Shown here in pieces: positions 20,120-29,031 of a stretch of 64,000 bases of DNA (position 1 is its first letter; every line of letters begins with the position of its first letter). The stretch covers positions 1 to 64,000 of the forward strand of contig JAFGCY010000065.1 of the NCBI GenBank assembly GCA_016932385.1. Direction: 5' to 3'. Source of the stretch: a bacterium. Lineage in GTDB: Bacteria > 4484-113 > JAFGCY01. The notes under the pieces are model-generated. The model was not told the origin of the DNA. It searched no databases and worked only from the letters and a program-made list of their open reading frames with translations. Position numbers and translations under genes: made by a program.

Positions 20120-20254
20120 CTATACCGTTAACCGCTTGCGTCCACGCGCACGCCGCGCGGCCAGGACACGCCTTCCGCCCGGCGAGCTCATCCGCGACCG
20201 AAAACCGTGCCGACGGGCACGGCGCCGCTTCTTGGGCTGATATGTACGTTTCAT
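20120..20254 (-). CDS. rpmH: 50S ribosomal protein L34
   Basis: Not in the ORF track (44 aa); translated by hand: [44 protein letters not shown]. Confidence 0.97.
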   Translation of the reverse strand: MKRTYQPKKRRRARRHGFRSRMSSPGGRRVLAARRARGRKRLTV

Positions 20255-20436
20255 CGAAGCCCCCTATCAGCTTCCAGATTACAGGTTTTACTACACATTC
20301 GGGCGCACACACCCGACCAGGCCGCAGCTGGGTTCGAACGAGTATCTTAACACAGGAAGGATGGTCCCGACTACTAGCGGGACCGGGATTTTGCATTCCG
20401 GGGAAATTCCGGCCGCCCGGCCGGTTAGCGCGGAGC

Positions 20437-20625
20437 TCAACCGCCGCTGAAGCAGGTGGGAAAAGCGCTATCGGATTCGCTGCCGCTGTCGCTGAACGTG
20501 GACATCAGGCGCTCGACCTTGCGGCTGCCGCAGTAGATACAGGCGACGTCGTCCGCCCGTGCGAAGCTGGTCAGTTCTTCGAACTCCCGTCCGCAGTCCT
20601 GGCACTTGTACTCGTATAAGGGCAT
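20437..20625 (-). CDS. FmdB-family zinc ribbon protein
   Basis: MPLYEYKCQDCGREFEEL...CIYCGSRKVERLMSTFS; SD AAAGGAG; start inside the longer listed ORF. Confidence 0.9.
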   Translation of the reverse strand: MPLYEYKCQDCGREFEELTSFARADDVACIYCGSRKVERLMSTFSDSGSESDSAFPTCFSGG

Positions 20626-20761
20626 CGACATCTCCTTTGTTGATAGCGTAATTGTACGGCAAATCCGTTGAATGTCCACCGCAAGCGGGTTTGCCCAGGT
20701 CATTATACCCCAGTGGGTATGCAGTTCTTTTAAATGGCAGAGGCGGTTATGATATATGTCC

Positions 20762-21688
20762 ATGATCGGGGAGGGCAAACCAGCCAGCCGGGCTCCCGCC
20801 GTCGAGAAGACGCTGGCGTCGCGGATCGTTTCACTGCGCCACAGAGCCGAGAACGGCGCGACGCAAGTCGCCTGGGCCTCGATGATCCCCGGGTTTGGGA
20901 TCTCGGTGTATTGCGCCCACATGTTCGGCGCTTTCGCGCTGATCGGCGTACTGGGAGCGGCGGGCAGCTCGCCGGTCGCCGGCATCACGGTATACATGGT
21001 CATGCTGATTCTGATCGCCGGCCTGTTGTCCTCCGGCGTGTGGCATCTGGTGCGCTGGGGGGCGCGCAAGCTGCTGATCCGCTACCATGCCCAGACCTGG
21101 TACGAGCTGCACGAGACCAATTTTATGGCGCTGGTGGTGGACGAGGTTTATACCGGGCTGCTGATCGATCATGCCAATTCGGTCTGGAGCCTGCGCTGGA
21201 TCAGCCCGCCCAAACCCAAGACGGTCGAGCAATTACTGGAATTCGGGGCCTGCTACCAGGTGGCGCTCAGACGGATGCTGCGCGGGGTGGGGCGCTTGGA
21301 GAGCGGTCCGCTCTGGCAGGGCGGCATGGCCTGGTACGCCGGCGTGGGCCGGGGCGCCGCCTGCGGGTGTCTGGCGCTGCTCCTGCTGTCCTGGCTCGGT
21401 ATCGGGCTGATCGTGATCGGCTTCATCTTCTACCTGCAGCGCTGCGGCGCGCTGATCGCCTACTGCGATTTCCTGCTCTACGACGAGCGCTTGCGGGAAC
21501 TGCTCCAGCAGGAACGGGCGGCCGCGGCCCCGGCGGTTACGCCTCCTCCTCCCGCGGCGCCGGCCGTGCAGCCGAACGTCGGCGAGCGTGATGTGGCGCA
21601 AATCTTGCGCGATGCCGCCGCCGCCAGCCGCGCGGAGCCACCGCCGGAAGCCGATCGGGGCGATGACGGGACCGCCGGCGCCGGCTAA
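20762..21688 (+). CDS. polytopic membrane protein, paralogue 1 of a three-member local family
   Basis: Hydrophobic hairpins at both ends; central PKTVEQLLEFGACYQVALRRM motif shared with 26502-27392 and 27410-28168; in-frame start at 20756 also possible. Confidence 0.75.
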   Translation: MIGEGKPASRAPAVEKTLASRIVSLRHRAENGATQVAWASMIPGFGISVYCAHMFGAFALIGVLGAAGSSPVAGITVYMVMLILIAGLLSSGVWHLVRWGARKLLIRYHAQTWYELHETNFMALVVDEVYTGLLIDHANSVWSLRWISPPKPKTVEQLLEFGACYQVALRRMLRGVGRLESGPLWQGGMAWYAGVGRGAACGCLALLLLSWLGIGLIVIGFIFYLQRCGALIAYCDFLLYDERLRELLQQERAAAAPAVTPPPPAAPAVQPNVGERDVAQILRDAAAASRAEPPPEADRGDDGTAGAG

Positions 21689-21735
21689 CGGTAAAATGCT
21701 CTAATCTATATGCCCGAAGTACGCTGAAACAGACA

Positions 21736-22479
21736 ATGTACCCGTACCTGACACTGTCCTTGATCCTGGTGGCGCTGGCGATTATCGCGCTGGCGTTTTC
21801 CAACTCCCACCGGCCGCTGGTGGCCCTCGGCGGGGTGCTGATGATCCCGTTCGGCCTGTTCAGCTTCGAGTTCATCCCCGAGTACTGGGATCCGCAGCTG
21901 ATCGCCTGGTGGGGGATCACCAGCCCGGAAGACCTGCTGTTCTCCACTTCCACCGGCGTGCTGGCCTGCTTTATCGCCTACTTGCCGCTCGGTAAGCGGC
22001 TGGTATTCGACCTGCATTGGCGCGTGATTCTCAGCCGCTTCTTTTTCTACAGCGTGCTGGGCATCGGTACGGGCTATTTCTTGGACTGGATCATTCCACG
22101 GTTGGACACGATGACCGGTACGCTGGCCTCCGTCGTGCTGATCGGCGCAATCCTGCTCATCATCCGTCGCGAGCTCTGGCCCGCCGTCGCCTGGGGAGGG
22201 CTGGGCTTCAGCGTTATGTACGCATTGATCGTCCTGCTGGGCGCGTGGCTGTTCCCGGCGTTCCTGGCCGACTGGACGCCGACGCGGCTGATCAACCTGG
22301 AGTACCACGGGCTGCCCGCCTCGGAGCTGTTCTGGGCCGCCGGCAACGGCGCGGTCTGGCCGCTGCTGGTTGCCCATGCCAGCGGCTGCCGGTTGGCGAA
22401 GCAGCCCGCGCGGGCGCCTGCGATAATGAGCGCCGGACAGGGCGATGGACAGCCGGCCGCCAGCAGCGAGCGAGCGTGA
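21736..22479 (+). CDS. polytopic membrane protein with two lycopene-cyclase-domain-like motifs
   Basis: EYWDPQLIAWWGITSPEDLLFS and INLEYHGLPASELFW resemble paired P-x-E-E-x-x-F motifs; about seven hydrophobic segments. Confidence 0.5.
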   Translation: MYPYLTLSLILVALAIIALAFSNSHRPLVALGGVLMIPFGLFSFEFIPEYWDPQLIAWWGITSPEDLLFSTSTGVLACFIAYLPLGKRLVFDLHWRVILSRFFFYSVLGIGTGYFLDWIIPRLDTMTGTLASVVLIGAILLIIRRELWPAVAWGGLGFSVMYALIVLLGAWLFPAFLADWTPTRLINLEYHGLPASELFWAAGNGAVWPLLVAHASGCRLAKQPARAPAIMSAGQGDGQPAASSERA

Positions 22480-22510
22480 TCGATACGATCCCCACCCGCG
22501 CGTGACGCGG
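22393..22510. repeat. imperfect direct repeat, copy A
   Basis: Manual alignment to 26441-26567: about 85% identity plus one 9-nt indel. Confidence 0.85.
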
Positions 22511-22519
22511 TTAGTATAG
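22445..22519 (+). pseudogene. truncated 5' end of a gene homologous to 26502-27392
   Basis: MDSRPPAASERDRYDPHPRVTRLV* versus MDRQQPAGSKRDRYDPRPRVTRSASG...; ungapped codon alignment. Confidence 0.65.
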
Positions 22520-22689
22520 CCATTAACTCCAGCGCGATTTCTGATTCGGTGTCTGACTTGTGCTTTGATATGTCTGATATCAGGTAATTAATAACCGGTA
22601 TACTGAAATAAAAGGAAAACTGGTATCCCCAATGCAGAGTTATCAAAGTTACAATTTAAATACGTCCTAGTTATTTGGGAGGAATAGTC

Positions 22690-24753
22690 ATGTACGAGAG
22701 AGAGAGAGAGGTTTTTAGGGCGTCATTCGCATTGCTGATCGCGGTGTTTATACTTTTAGTCGGGGGCTGCGGGGGCGACGGGCTTGATCTGGGCGAAACT
22801 CACAGTGTTACAACCACCGATCCAGGTGGATTGCCAGGAGGTGCCGGCCGGGATGGCGAGCTTGGTGCCGGCTACACGGTAAATTCCACAGTGGTACTCA
22901 CGGGCGCCGCGGCACGCGTTGAAGCCGGGCCGCTGGGCTCCCCACAAGGTATCGATGATCTCGGCGGTGGTATTAACCCTTGGGGCCCTGTCCAGATCGT
23001 ACACGAGGTTACGATTGGCGAGGATACTTATATCGTGAATCAGCTTGCCAGCCCAGATCCTTTTACGGCAACATACCAATTGGAGGACGGGAGGATCATC
23101 GTTTCGAATGAGCCATTAGGAGTAATCGCTACTTTCAATGGGACGGAAGGGCCATTTCCTGATCCAGTTTTATGGACAAGCGAAATGGGCGACGATTGGG
23201 AGGCGATGCCGGGCCGTATGTACGTCTACTTCGATTCTGCCGCTACTGAACAAGAAATTGCGCAAATCATAGATAGTGAGAATTTGCATGTTGTGCTTTC
23301 CTGGTTTGAGCCGCTGGATGAAGGTGGATCGTGCCAGGAAAAAAGTACATCGCTTATTGGCACTCCCATCAAGGAATACAATTCAGCATCAGAGGATACC
23401 CCAGGTAGCAGCGGCTCTGTAAGTGATGCCATCTTGGCTTTACCAGCAACTACTGGAAATGAGATTGCCTGGTTTGATTTCGAGTACGACCAAGCGCTGT
23501 ACCCCGACGTTGAGTTTGCCTACCAGCATTTCAAGACTATTCCATATGTTGTTAATGTCTGTCCTCATATTAATGATTACGGACAAAGCGATTACGACTA
23601 CCCAAATGATCCTGTTTACCAGCAGCTGGGGCAGAACCGCAGCCTGTGGATTGATGCCTTCAATCTTTCTGATTACAGCCAGATCCCATTAGATAATTAC
23701 ACGACCTCTCCCAACCAGATGATAGCTGTTGTTGATTCGGGCGTGCATCGCACCCATGAGGATGTTGGGAAGCTATTCCCTGTTGGAGTGAATTGCTACT
23801 CCAAGACAATCGAGGTAGCGGTTTGGGGCGGCGTTCCTGACTTTCCCATGGATAAGGACAGGTGGGAGGGGACTCCCTATTACCACAGGCTTTATGGTCA
23901 TGGTACCCAAGTCGCGTACGAGATTAATTCCAGAACAAACAACGGGAAAGGCGTTCCGAGCTTGGCGCCCTCCGCGTGCATACTACCTATTCGATTGAAG
24001 CACTGGTCAAAGTTTTACGGCTTTACAGATAAAGATCCATTAATAGCCCCAGGTGCCGCCGTAAAAGCAGTAAGAGCTCTAAGGTTTGAATTTCGTCATG
24101 ACCGGTGGACCTCACTGGTCCGCGTGGTAAATATGAGTATTTCCTGGCCATCGGGACTACGCAACCTGCCTTGGTCTGATCCTGGTGTCACTGGGAATTT
24201 CAAATGGAATGTAAGCCGCGATCTGGCGAAGAACGATAGGTTATACATAGCATCTGCTGGTAATCAGGGGATTGCAGTGCGTGCTTATCCCGCGGCGCAC
24301 AGCAATGTACTAGGGGTATCAGGCTATTGGTATAATCCCAATGGCACCAGTATTTCGTCTAGGTTTTACCCGCATGAACGATCAAATTATAACTATAATC
24401 AGGATGTATATCCGGTTTCGGGTATATATAATATTAATAGTCAAAGCGGAGATATCGATTGGCCAACGCTTTTACCAATTACGCCTGAGGACCATCCCTA
24501 TTACAAGTGGACAACTTATTCTAACGAGTATAGACCATTCAGTGGGACTTCGGCCGCCGCGCCGCAGATCAGTGCATTAGCCTATCACTTGTACTCCAGA
24601 AGGCCTAATCTGAGCGGCCCTAGCTCAACGACTTACACTGAGGTCTGGGACCACATAGTAACAACAAGGATGTTAAACGAACACGGATACTACCATGATA
24701 TTTATCCTTACCGGGCACCCGCGGATTATCATCGCGCTATCGACAGTTGGTAG
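22690..24753 (+). CDS. S8 subtilisin-family serine protease lipoprotein
   Basis: Lipobox LVGGC; triad motifs AVVDSGVHRTHED, YGHGTQVAYE, FSGTSAAAPQ; oxyanion ASAGNQG; SD GGGAGGA. Confidence 0.93.
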   Translation: MYEREREVFRASFALLIAVFILLVGGCGGDGLDLGETHSVTTTDPGGLPGGAGRDGELGAGYTVNSTVVLTGAAARVEAGPLGSPQGIDDLGGGINPWGPVQIVHEVTIGEDTYIVNQLASPDPFTATYQLEDGRIIVSNEPLGVIATFNGTEGPFPDPVLWTSEMGDDWEAMPGRMYVYFDSAATEQEIAQIIDSENLHVVLSWFEPLDEGGSCQEKSTSLIGTPIKEYNSASEDTPGSSGSVSDAILALPATTGNEIAWFDFEYDQALYPDVEFAYQHFKTIPYVVNVCPHINDYGQSDYDYPNDPVYQQLGQNRSLWIDAFNLSDYSQIPLDNYTTSPNQMIAVVDSGVHRTHEDVGKLFPVGVNCYSKTIEVAVWGGVPDFPMDKDRWEGTPYYHRLYGHGTQVAYEINSRTNNGKGVPSLAPSACILPIRLKHWSKFYGFTDKDPLIAPGAAVKAVRALRFEFRHDRWTSLVRVVNMSISWPSGLRNLPWSDPGVTGNFKWNVSRDLAKNDRLYIASAGNQGIAVRAYPAAHSNVLGVSGYWYNPNGTSISSRFYPHERSNYNYNQDVYPVSGIYNINSQSGDIDWPTLLPITPEDHPYYKWTTYSNEYRPFSGTSAAAPQISALAYHLYSRRPNLSGPSSTTYTEVWDHIVTTRMLNEHGYYHDIYPYRAPADYHRAIDSW

Positions 24754-24783
24754 CTCTCATCTTAGCGTATATAAGGAGTTGCT

Positions 24784-25293
24784 ATGCAAAGAGTTACAGC
24801 AATATATTGCTTAATATTTCTGGCAGGCGTATTGAGCTCCTGTGGAAGTATATCAACTTCCTCCAAGCAAATCGTCTACACACTATATCTGGAAGATGTA
24901 CAGGTGCCTGATGAAATCCACGCGAATGAGGATTTCACGATATGCCTGGTTTATTCCGCCAGCCTGAATCCGGGGATATTCGCTGATAACGGGCTTTACT
25001 GGGGAGTCGGACCCCTTAATGCAGTGCATCAAGGGGATGCTGTAATGGTAATGTACTTCCTGCACGATGATCCGTCTTATCAGTTTGGCGCAAAGGATTC
25101 TGGTAAACCAAATGTGTTTTCTCTTGAATTGATGTATACCGAGCCAGGTACGCGCGTATTCTACTTCGGTACGGTATCCGATCGCTCACAAGGTGGTAAT
25201 TCGCGTCAATTATCGCTTACTCCCGGTGTTTCCTTTACAAGCGGAGAGGGTGGTTATTCACATCGAGAAGTGGTTATCAACGTCTTGCCGTAA
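24784..25293 (+). CDS. small lipoprotein, divergent member of a tandem family
   Basis: Lipobox LSSC; SASLNP and C-terminal VLP shared with the next two genes. Confidence 0.7.
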   Translation: MQRVTAIYCLIFLAGVLSSCGSISTSSKQIVYTLYLEDVQVPDEIHANEDFTICLVYSASLNPGIFADNGLYWGVGPLNAVHQGDAVMVMYFLHDDPSYQFGAKDSGKPNVFSLELMYTEPGTRVFYFGTVSDRSQGGNSRQLSLTPGVSFTSGEGGYSHREVVINVLP

Positions 25294-25369
25294 AGGATCA
25301 GGATCGATGGCCGGAATCCTGGATTTTGACAATGCTTTCCTCACTTGGTGGGATTAGGGAGCGTTGAAA

Positions 25370-25900
25370 ATGAGACTGAAATTCCTTTTGGTTACTAGCA
25401 TGTTAATGAGTATCGGGCTATTGCAAAGCGCATGCAGCTCGGGGATTCTTGGCGGGGAAAACGTGGTTACCGCTTATTTACCGTATATTGAAGCTGTCGT
25501 GGTCAAGGATACCTATTCAATAGGAGAACCGATAGAAGTGCAACTGCAAATGCCAGCTAGCTTAAACCCAGACATACTCCAGGGATTGCAGCCTTTCACG
25601 GTTCCCGAAGGAAGCTGGATTGATGTTTGGATCAGGCATAGTTCTAGTACTATTACATTGAGGCCCTGGATATCGGAACCGATTCATAACGGACAAGCAG
25701 TATCACAGTTTGCATTCGATCTCGGCAGCATAAACACAGAAGGAACCTATCGCTTAGTCGTCCAAACCGCCGACAGCGAGGACTGGGGTGGCCTTAGTGC
25801 GCAATACAACGCGGGCTCGCCTTATGGAGACATCCCTGAACATGAGCACGCTGTTTATCGCGAATACACCTTCGCAGTACTGCCAGCGGAGGAGCAGTAA
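25370..25900 (+). CDS. small lipoprotein, tandem family
   Basis: Lipobox QSAC; TLRPWISEP, HAVYREYTFAVLPAEE shared with the next gene; SD GGGAG. Confidence 0.75.
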   Translation: MRLKFLLVTSMLMSIGLLQSACSSGILGGENVVTAYLPYIEAVVVKDTYSIGEPIEVQLQMPASLNPDILQGLQPFTVPEGSWIDVWIRHSSSTITLRPWISEPIHNGQAVSQFAFDLGSINTEGTYRLVVQTADSEDWGGLSAQYNAGSPYGDIPEHEHAVYREYTFAVLPAEEQ

Positions 25901-26424
25901 TGAGCAGGCAAGTAATCAGCTGTTGCCTAATTGTAGTAGCAGTCTGTTTCGCTTCATCGTGCTCAGGTGGCAGTCCCGGTGGAACTAGAACCGCGACGGC
26001 ATACCTACCTCATGTCGATTCAGTTGAGCTAGCGAATACTTACTACTCTAGTGATGCCGTTGTTGTTACCATGTACCTTTCATCACAGCAGAATCCTCAG
26101 GCATTGGCAGGTTTACAGGTGGGTGAATACCCGGCTGGGAGCTGGATTCCCGGCGCTTACAGGCGCGATGGTTATACGGTGACGTTACGCCCTTGGATTA
26201 CTGAGCCGTTAGCGTCGGGGGAACTGGCAACGGAAGCCACCTTTAACCTTGGTACGAATTTGGAAGCTGGAACTTACCAACTACGGGTACTAAGTGCGGC
26301 TGAAGCGGCAACGGGCGGATTAAGCGGCGAATACAACGCAGCGATGTCATGGCCTGATTTTCCAGAAAGCATGCATGCCGTATATCGCGAGTACACGTTT
26401 ACTGTGCTGCCAGCGGAGGAGTAG
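25900..26424 (+). CDS. small lipoprotein, tandem family
   Basis: Lipobox ASSC; TLRPWITEP, HAVYREYTFTVLPAEE; TAATG overlap with the previous gene. Confidence 0.75.
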   Translation: MSRQVISCCLIVVAVCFASSCSGGSPGGTRTATAYLPHVDSVELANTYYSSDAVVVTMYLSSQQNPQALAGLQVGEYPAGSWIPGAYRRDGYTVTLRPWITEPLASGELATEATFNLGTNLEAGTYQLRVLSAAEAATGGLSGEYNAAMSWPDFPESMHAVYREYTFTVLPAEE

Positions 26425-26440
26425 GCTTTAAACGTTCTGG

Positions 26441-26567
26441 CTGGCGAAGCAACCCGCGCAACCCGCGCCGGCGCCTGCGATAATGAGCGCTGGAAAGGGT
26501 GATGGACAGGCAACAACCAGCCGGCAGCAAGCGTGATCGATACGATCCCCGCCCGCGTGTGACGCGA
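26441..26567. repeat. imperfect direct repeat, copy B
   Basis: See copy A at 22393-22510; contains a tandem CAACCCGCG duplication. Confidence 0.85.
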
Positions 26568-27392
26568 TCGGCATCCGGCGATTACGTTGTTCACAAGCCG
26601 GTCTGGACGGCGCGCGTATCGATCCTGCGCGCGCGCGCCGCCGGAGAGATTGCGTCCTATGCCTGGACGGTCTTGGTTCCAGTAATCGTAATTCTAGCTT
26701 TGTTGTCACTTGGCGGAATCGGTTTCCTTATGTCAATCCCCTGGGATTCCGGCTGGCAGATACTCGTGGTAGTTGGTGGAGCTTTGCTGACGCTCGCCTT
26801 GATCGTCCGGTTGCTCTACGCTGGGTTGGCCGCCTATATCCGAAACCACGCACGGGCGGAATACCGGCTGGCGCTTTCCTGGCTTGTGACCTCCGACCTG
26901 GCAGTATTCATGGCCGATGATGCTTGCTGGCAACCGATATTCGCCAGCCTGCGGGAAAGGCCTGCCACGAAGTACTTCAGTCCGCTGCCGCCCAAGACTT
27001 TCGAGGACCATCTGCAATTCAGCGCAATATATGCCTTGGCGCTCTGGAAGATGTCACTGGGGCAGGTTGAGCCACCGCCGGATCTGGGCGCGACCGCGGG
27101 CTATTATCGCAACGCTACGATGCCCCACGCTTGCGCGAGCCTCGGTACGCTGGGAGCGCTGATGTCGCTGGCGGCGACGTTCCTGAATGCCCCGGGCTGT
27201 CTGATTTCCACGCTGGTAATAAGCCCGGTGGTGATCAGCCTCGGCACCTGTTACATCACGCATCGAGCGCGTTTTTTGGCGATCTGCGATTATTTCCTGG
27301 ATTGCGCGGATCCCAAGTACGTCACCGGTTGGTCGGAGCACAAGGACCAGCAGAGCTTCGATGTGAAGATGCTGCGCCAGGAGCGGGACTGA
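26502..27392 (+). CDS. polytopic membrane protein, paralogue 2
   Basis: PPKTFEDHLQFSAIYALALWKM motif; terminal hydrophobic hairpins; GTG at 26499 also possible. Confidence 0.75.
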   Translation: MDRQQPAGSKRDRYDPRPRVTRSASGDYVVHKPVWTARVSILRARAAGEIASYAWTVLVPVIVILALLSLGGIGFLMSIPWDSGWQILVVVGGALLTLALIVRLLYAGLAAYIRNHARAEYRLALSWLVTSDLAVFMADDACWQPIFASLRERPATKYFSPLPPKTFEDHLQFSAIYALALWKMSLGQVEPPPDLGATAGYYRNATMPHACASLGTLGALMSLAATFLNAPGCLISTLVISPVVISLGTCYITHRARFLAICDYFLDCADPKYVTGWSEHKDQQSFDVKMLRQERD

Positions 27393-27409
27393 ACGCGTAT
27401 AATGCCTGC

Positions 27410-28168
27410 ATGGCGATTCAGGAGATGCTCAAGAAAAAGCGCGATGAGATCAAGTCGCAGAAGAGCGATGTCGAGAACAGCCTGCTCTTGATCGGGATCG
27501 TGTTGGGCGTAATCCTGGTGCCGCTGATCGCGATCCTGCCGATGGCCTCGCCCTGGGGGCGGTCCCTGGGGCTGATGGAAACCGGCCACGGCACGACGAT
27601 CGGCATCACGGTCATGGTGATTTCCGTGCTGGTCGGGCTGATCCTGCCCTTTCTGGTCGTACCCCGCTGGCTGACAACCTGGTGGGACTACAACGAGCGC
27701 CGGGCCTGGTCCTGGCTGCGCCATACCGACCTGCCGCTGAGGATCGCCCAGGAGGGGCAGTGGGAGGCGGTCTTTGCGGTGCTCGACGCCAATCCCTGGA
27801 TGAAGCTGTCCGGCACGCGCCGGCCGCGCACCCTCGACGAACAGATCGAGCTGGCCAGCGATTACAGCTGGGCCCAGGTGATGCTGATCCGCGGCCAGCA
27901 GCGGCGGCTGTTTTGGGCGGTCTGGTGGGGCAGCGCCACGCGGCTGGCGGATGACATCGCCGTCTGGATCTTCGGCAGCTGCGGCACGTTCGGCTGCCTG
28001 ATGTTCGGCGGCATGCTGCTGTTCCTAGTCGGCCTGCCGCTGTGGGTGCCGTGGATCATGCTGTATATCAAGCGCCAGGCCTGGCAGTCGGCGATCCTGA
28101 CGCATTTCATGGATGGCCGGCCGCAGGGGCTGGGCAAGATCAGGCCGCCGGTGGGGATCAAGAAATAA
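27410..28168 (+). CDS. polytopic membrane protein, paralogue 3
   Basis: PRTLDEQIELASDYSWAQVMLIRGQ motif; TATAAT-N6-ATG upstream supports the 27410 start. Confidence 0.78.
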   Translation: MAIQEMLKKKRDEIKSQKSDVENSLLLIGIVLGVILVPLIAILPMASPWGRSLGLMETGHGTTIGITVMVISVLVGLILPFLVVPRWLTTWWDYNERRAWSWLRHTDLPLRIAQEGQWEAVFAVLDANPWMKLSGTRRPRTLDEQIELASDYSWAQVMLIRGQQRRLFWAVWWGSATRLADDIAVWIFGSCGTFGCLMFGGMLLFLVGLPLWVPWIMLYIKRQAWQSAILTHFMDGRPQGLGKIRPPVGIKK

Positions 28169-28177
28169 GCCGGTTGG

Positions 28178-28969
28178 CTAGGGCAGGTGGTCGACCTTGA
28201 TCTCCACCTCAAAGGAGTCGACGCAATCCGCCTCATCTCCGGCCGCCGTCCGCTTAAGCGTCAGCTTGGCCAGGCCGGGCTGGGCCGCTAGGAACACCCA
28301 GGTTTCAATACCGCCGGTGCCGTCGTTATCCGGATTGCCGGTTTGCTCGTAGTTGTGGCTTACCTGCTCAAGGATGACAGGATCGCTGTTCTTGACCGAC
28401 CAGTAATACGCGGTCGTCGGATTGGCCGGCAGCGACAGCTCGACCTGCTCGCCGATGTTGACATACTGGGTGGTGCCGTTGTGCTGGCGGGTGAGTTTGT
28501 GCATGGTTTCGCCTTGTGTCTGGTTTGCCTGTGAGGTTGCCGTGTTGCTGCTTACGGCTGTGGTCTGCGATCCGGCGGAATCCGAGCCCGTCACCGTTAC
28601 TGCCAGCTCGAATGTCTCGATCGGCGCGACGCTTTCCCACGGGCGCATGTAGCCCAGTTTTAGATTGGTCGTACCCGGCGCTATGCCGGTGAACCGCCAG
28701 ACTTCATAGCTGCCAGTGCCGACGCCGCTTTCGTCCTCCGGTGTCAGGTATTCCTGGCCAGCCACCTGGATGATGGACTCGTCGCCTTCCAGCAGGCTCC
28801 AGCTGTAGCCGGTGGTGATGTTGGATTCCAGCGTGACGGTGAAAGCGTCGCCGGCGGCGATCTGGATCGAGGTGCCAGCGGCGGCCATATCCAGGCTCAG
28901 CTCCCGGGTTTCTGCCGACTGCTGGCATCCCAGCAGCAGCGCGAGCACAATTATGAAAGGTATCAACAT
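28178..28969 (-). CDS. lipoprotein with two chagasin-like (I42) peptidase inhibitor domains
   Basis: Lipobox LLLGC; domain 1 NITTGYSWSL...GTGSYEVWRF...YMRPWE; domain 2 NPTTAYYWSV...GTGGIETWVF. Confidence 0.8.
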   Translation of the reverse strand: MLIPFIIVLALLLGCQQSAETRELSLDMAAAGTSIQIAAGDAFTVTLESNITTGYSWSLLEGDESIIQVAGQEYLTPEDESGVGTGSYEVWRFTGIAPGTTNLKLGYMRPWESVAPIETFELAVTVTGSDSAGSQTTAVSSNTATSQANQTQGETMHKLTRQHNGTTQYVNIGEQVELSLPANPTTAYYWSVKNSDPVILEQVSHNYEQTGNPDNDGTGGIETWVFLAAQPGLAKLTLKRTAAGDEADCVDSFEVEIKVDHLP

Positions 28970-29031
28970 CGAAATTAGTTTACCGCCTGCGGGCTTTAAT
29001 TGTGGCGCGTATGCGCTACAATACGTAATCG

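Noticed and set aside
20363-20384. GGTCCCG-N8-CGGGACC hairpin considered as a terminator
   Set aside because: No convincing T run in either direction; function unclear.
20255-20436. Search for dnaA/oriC features next to rpmH
   Set aside because: No DnaA-box cluster and no dnaA ORF seen; the flank is fmdB.
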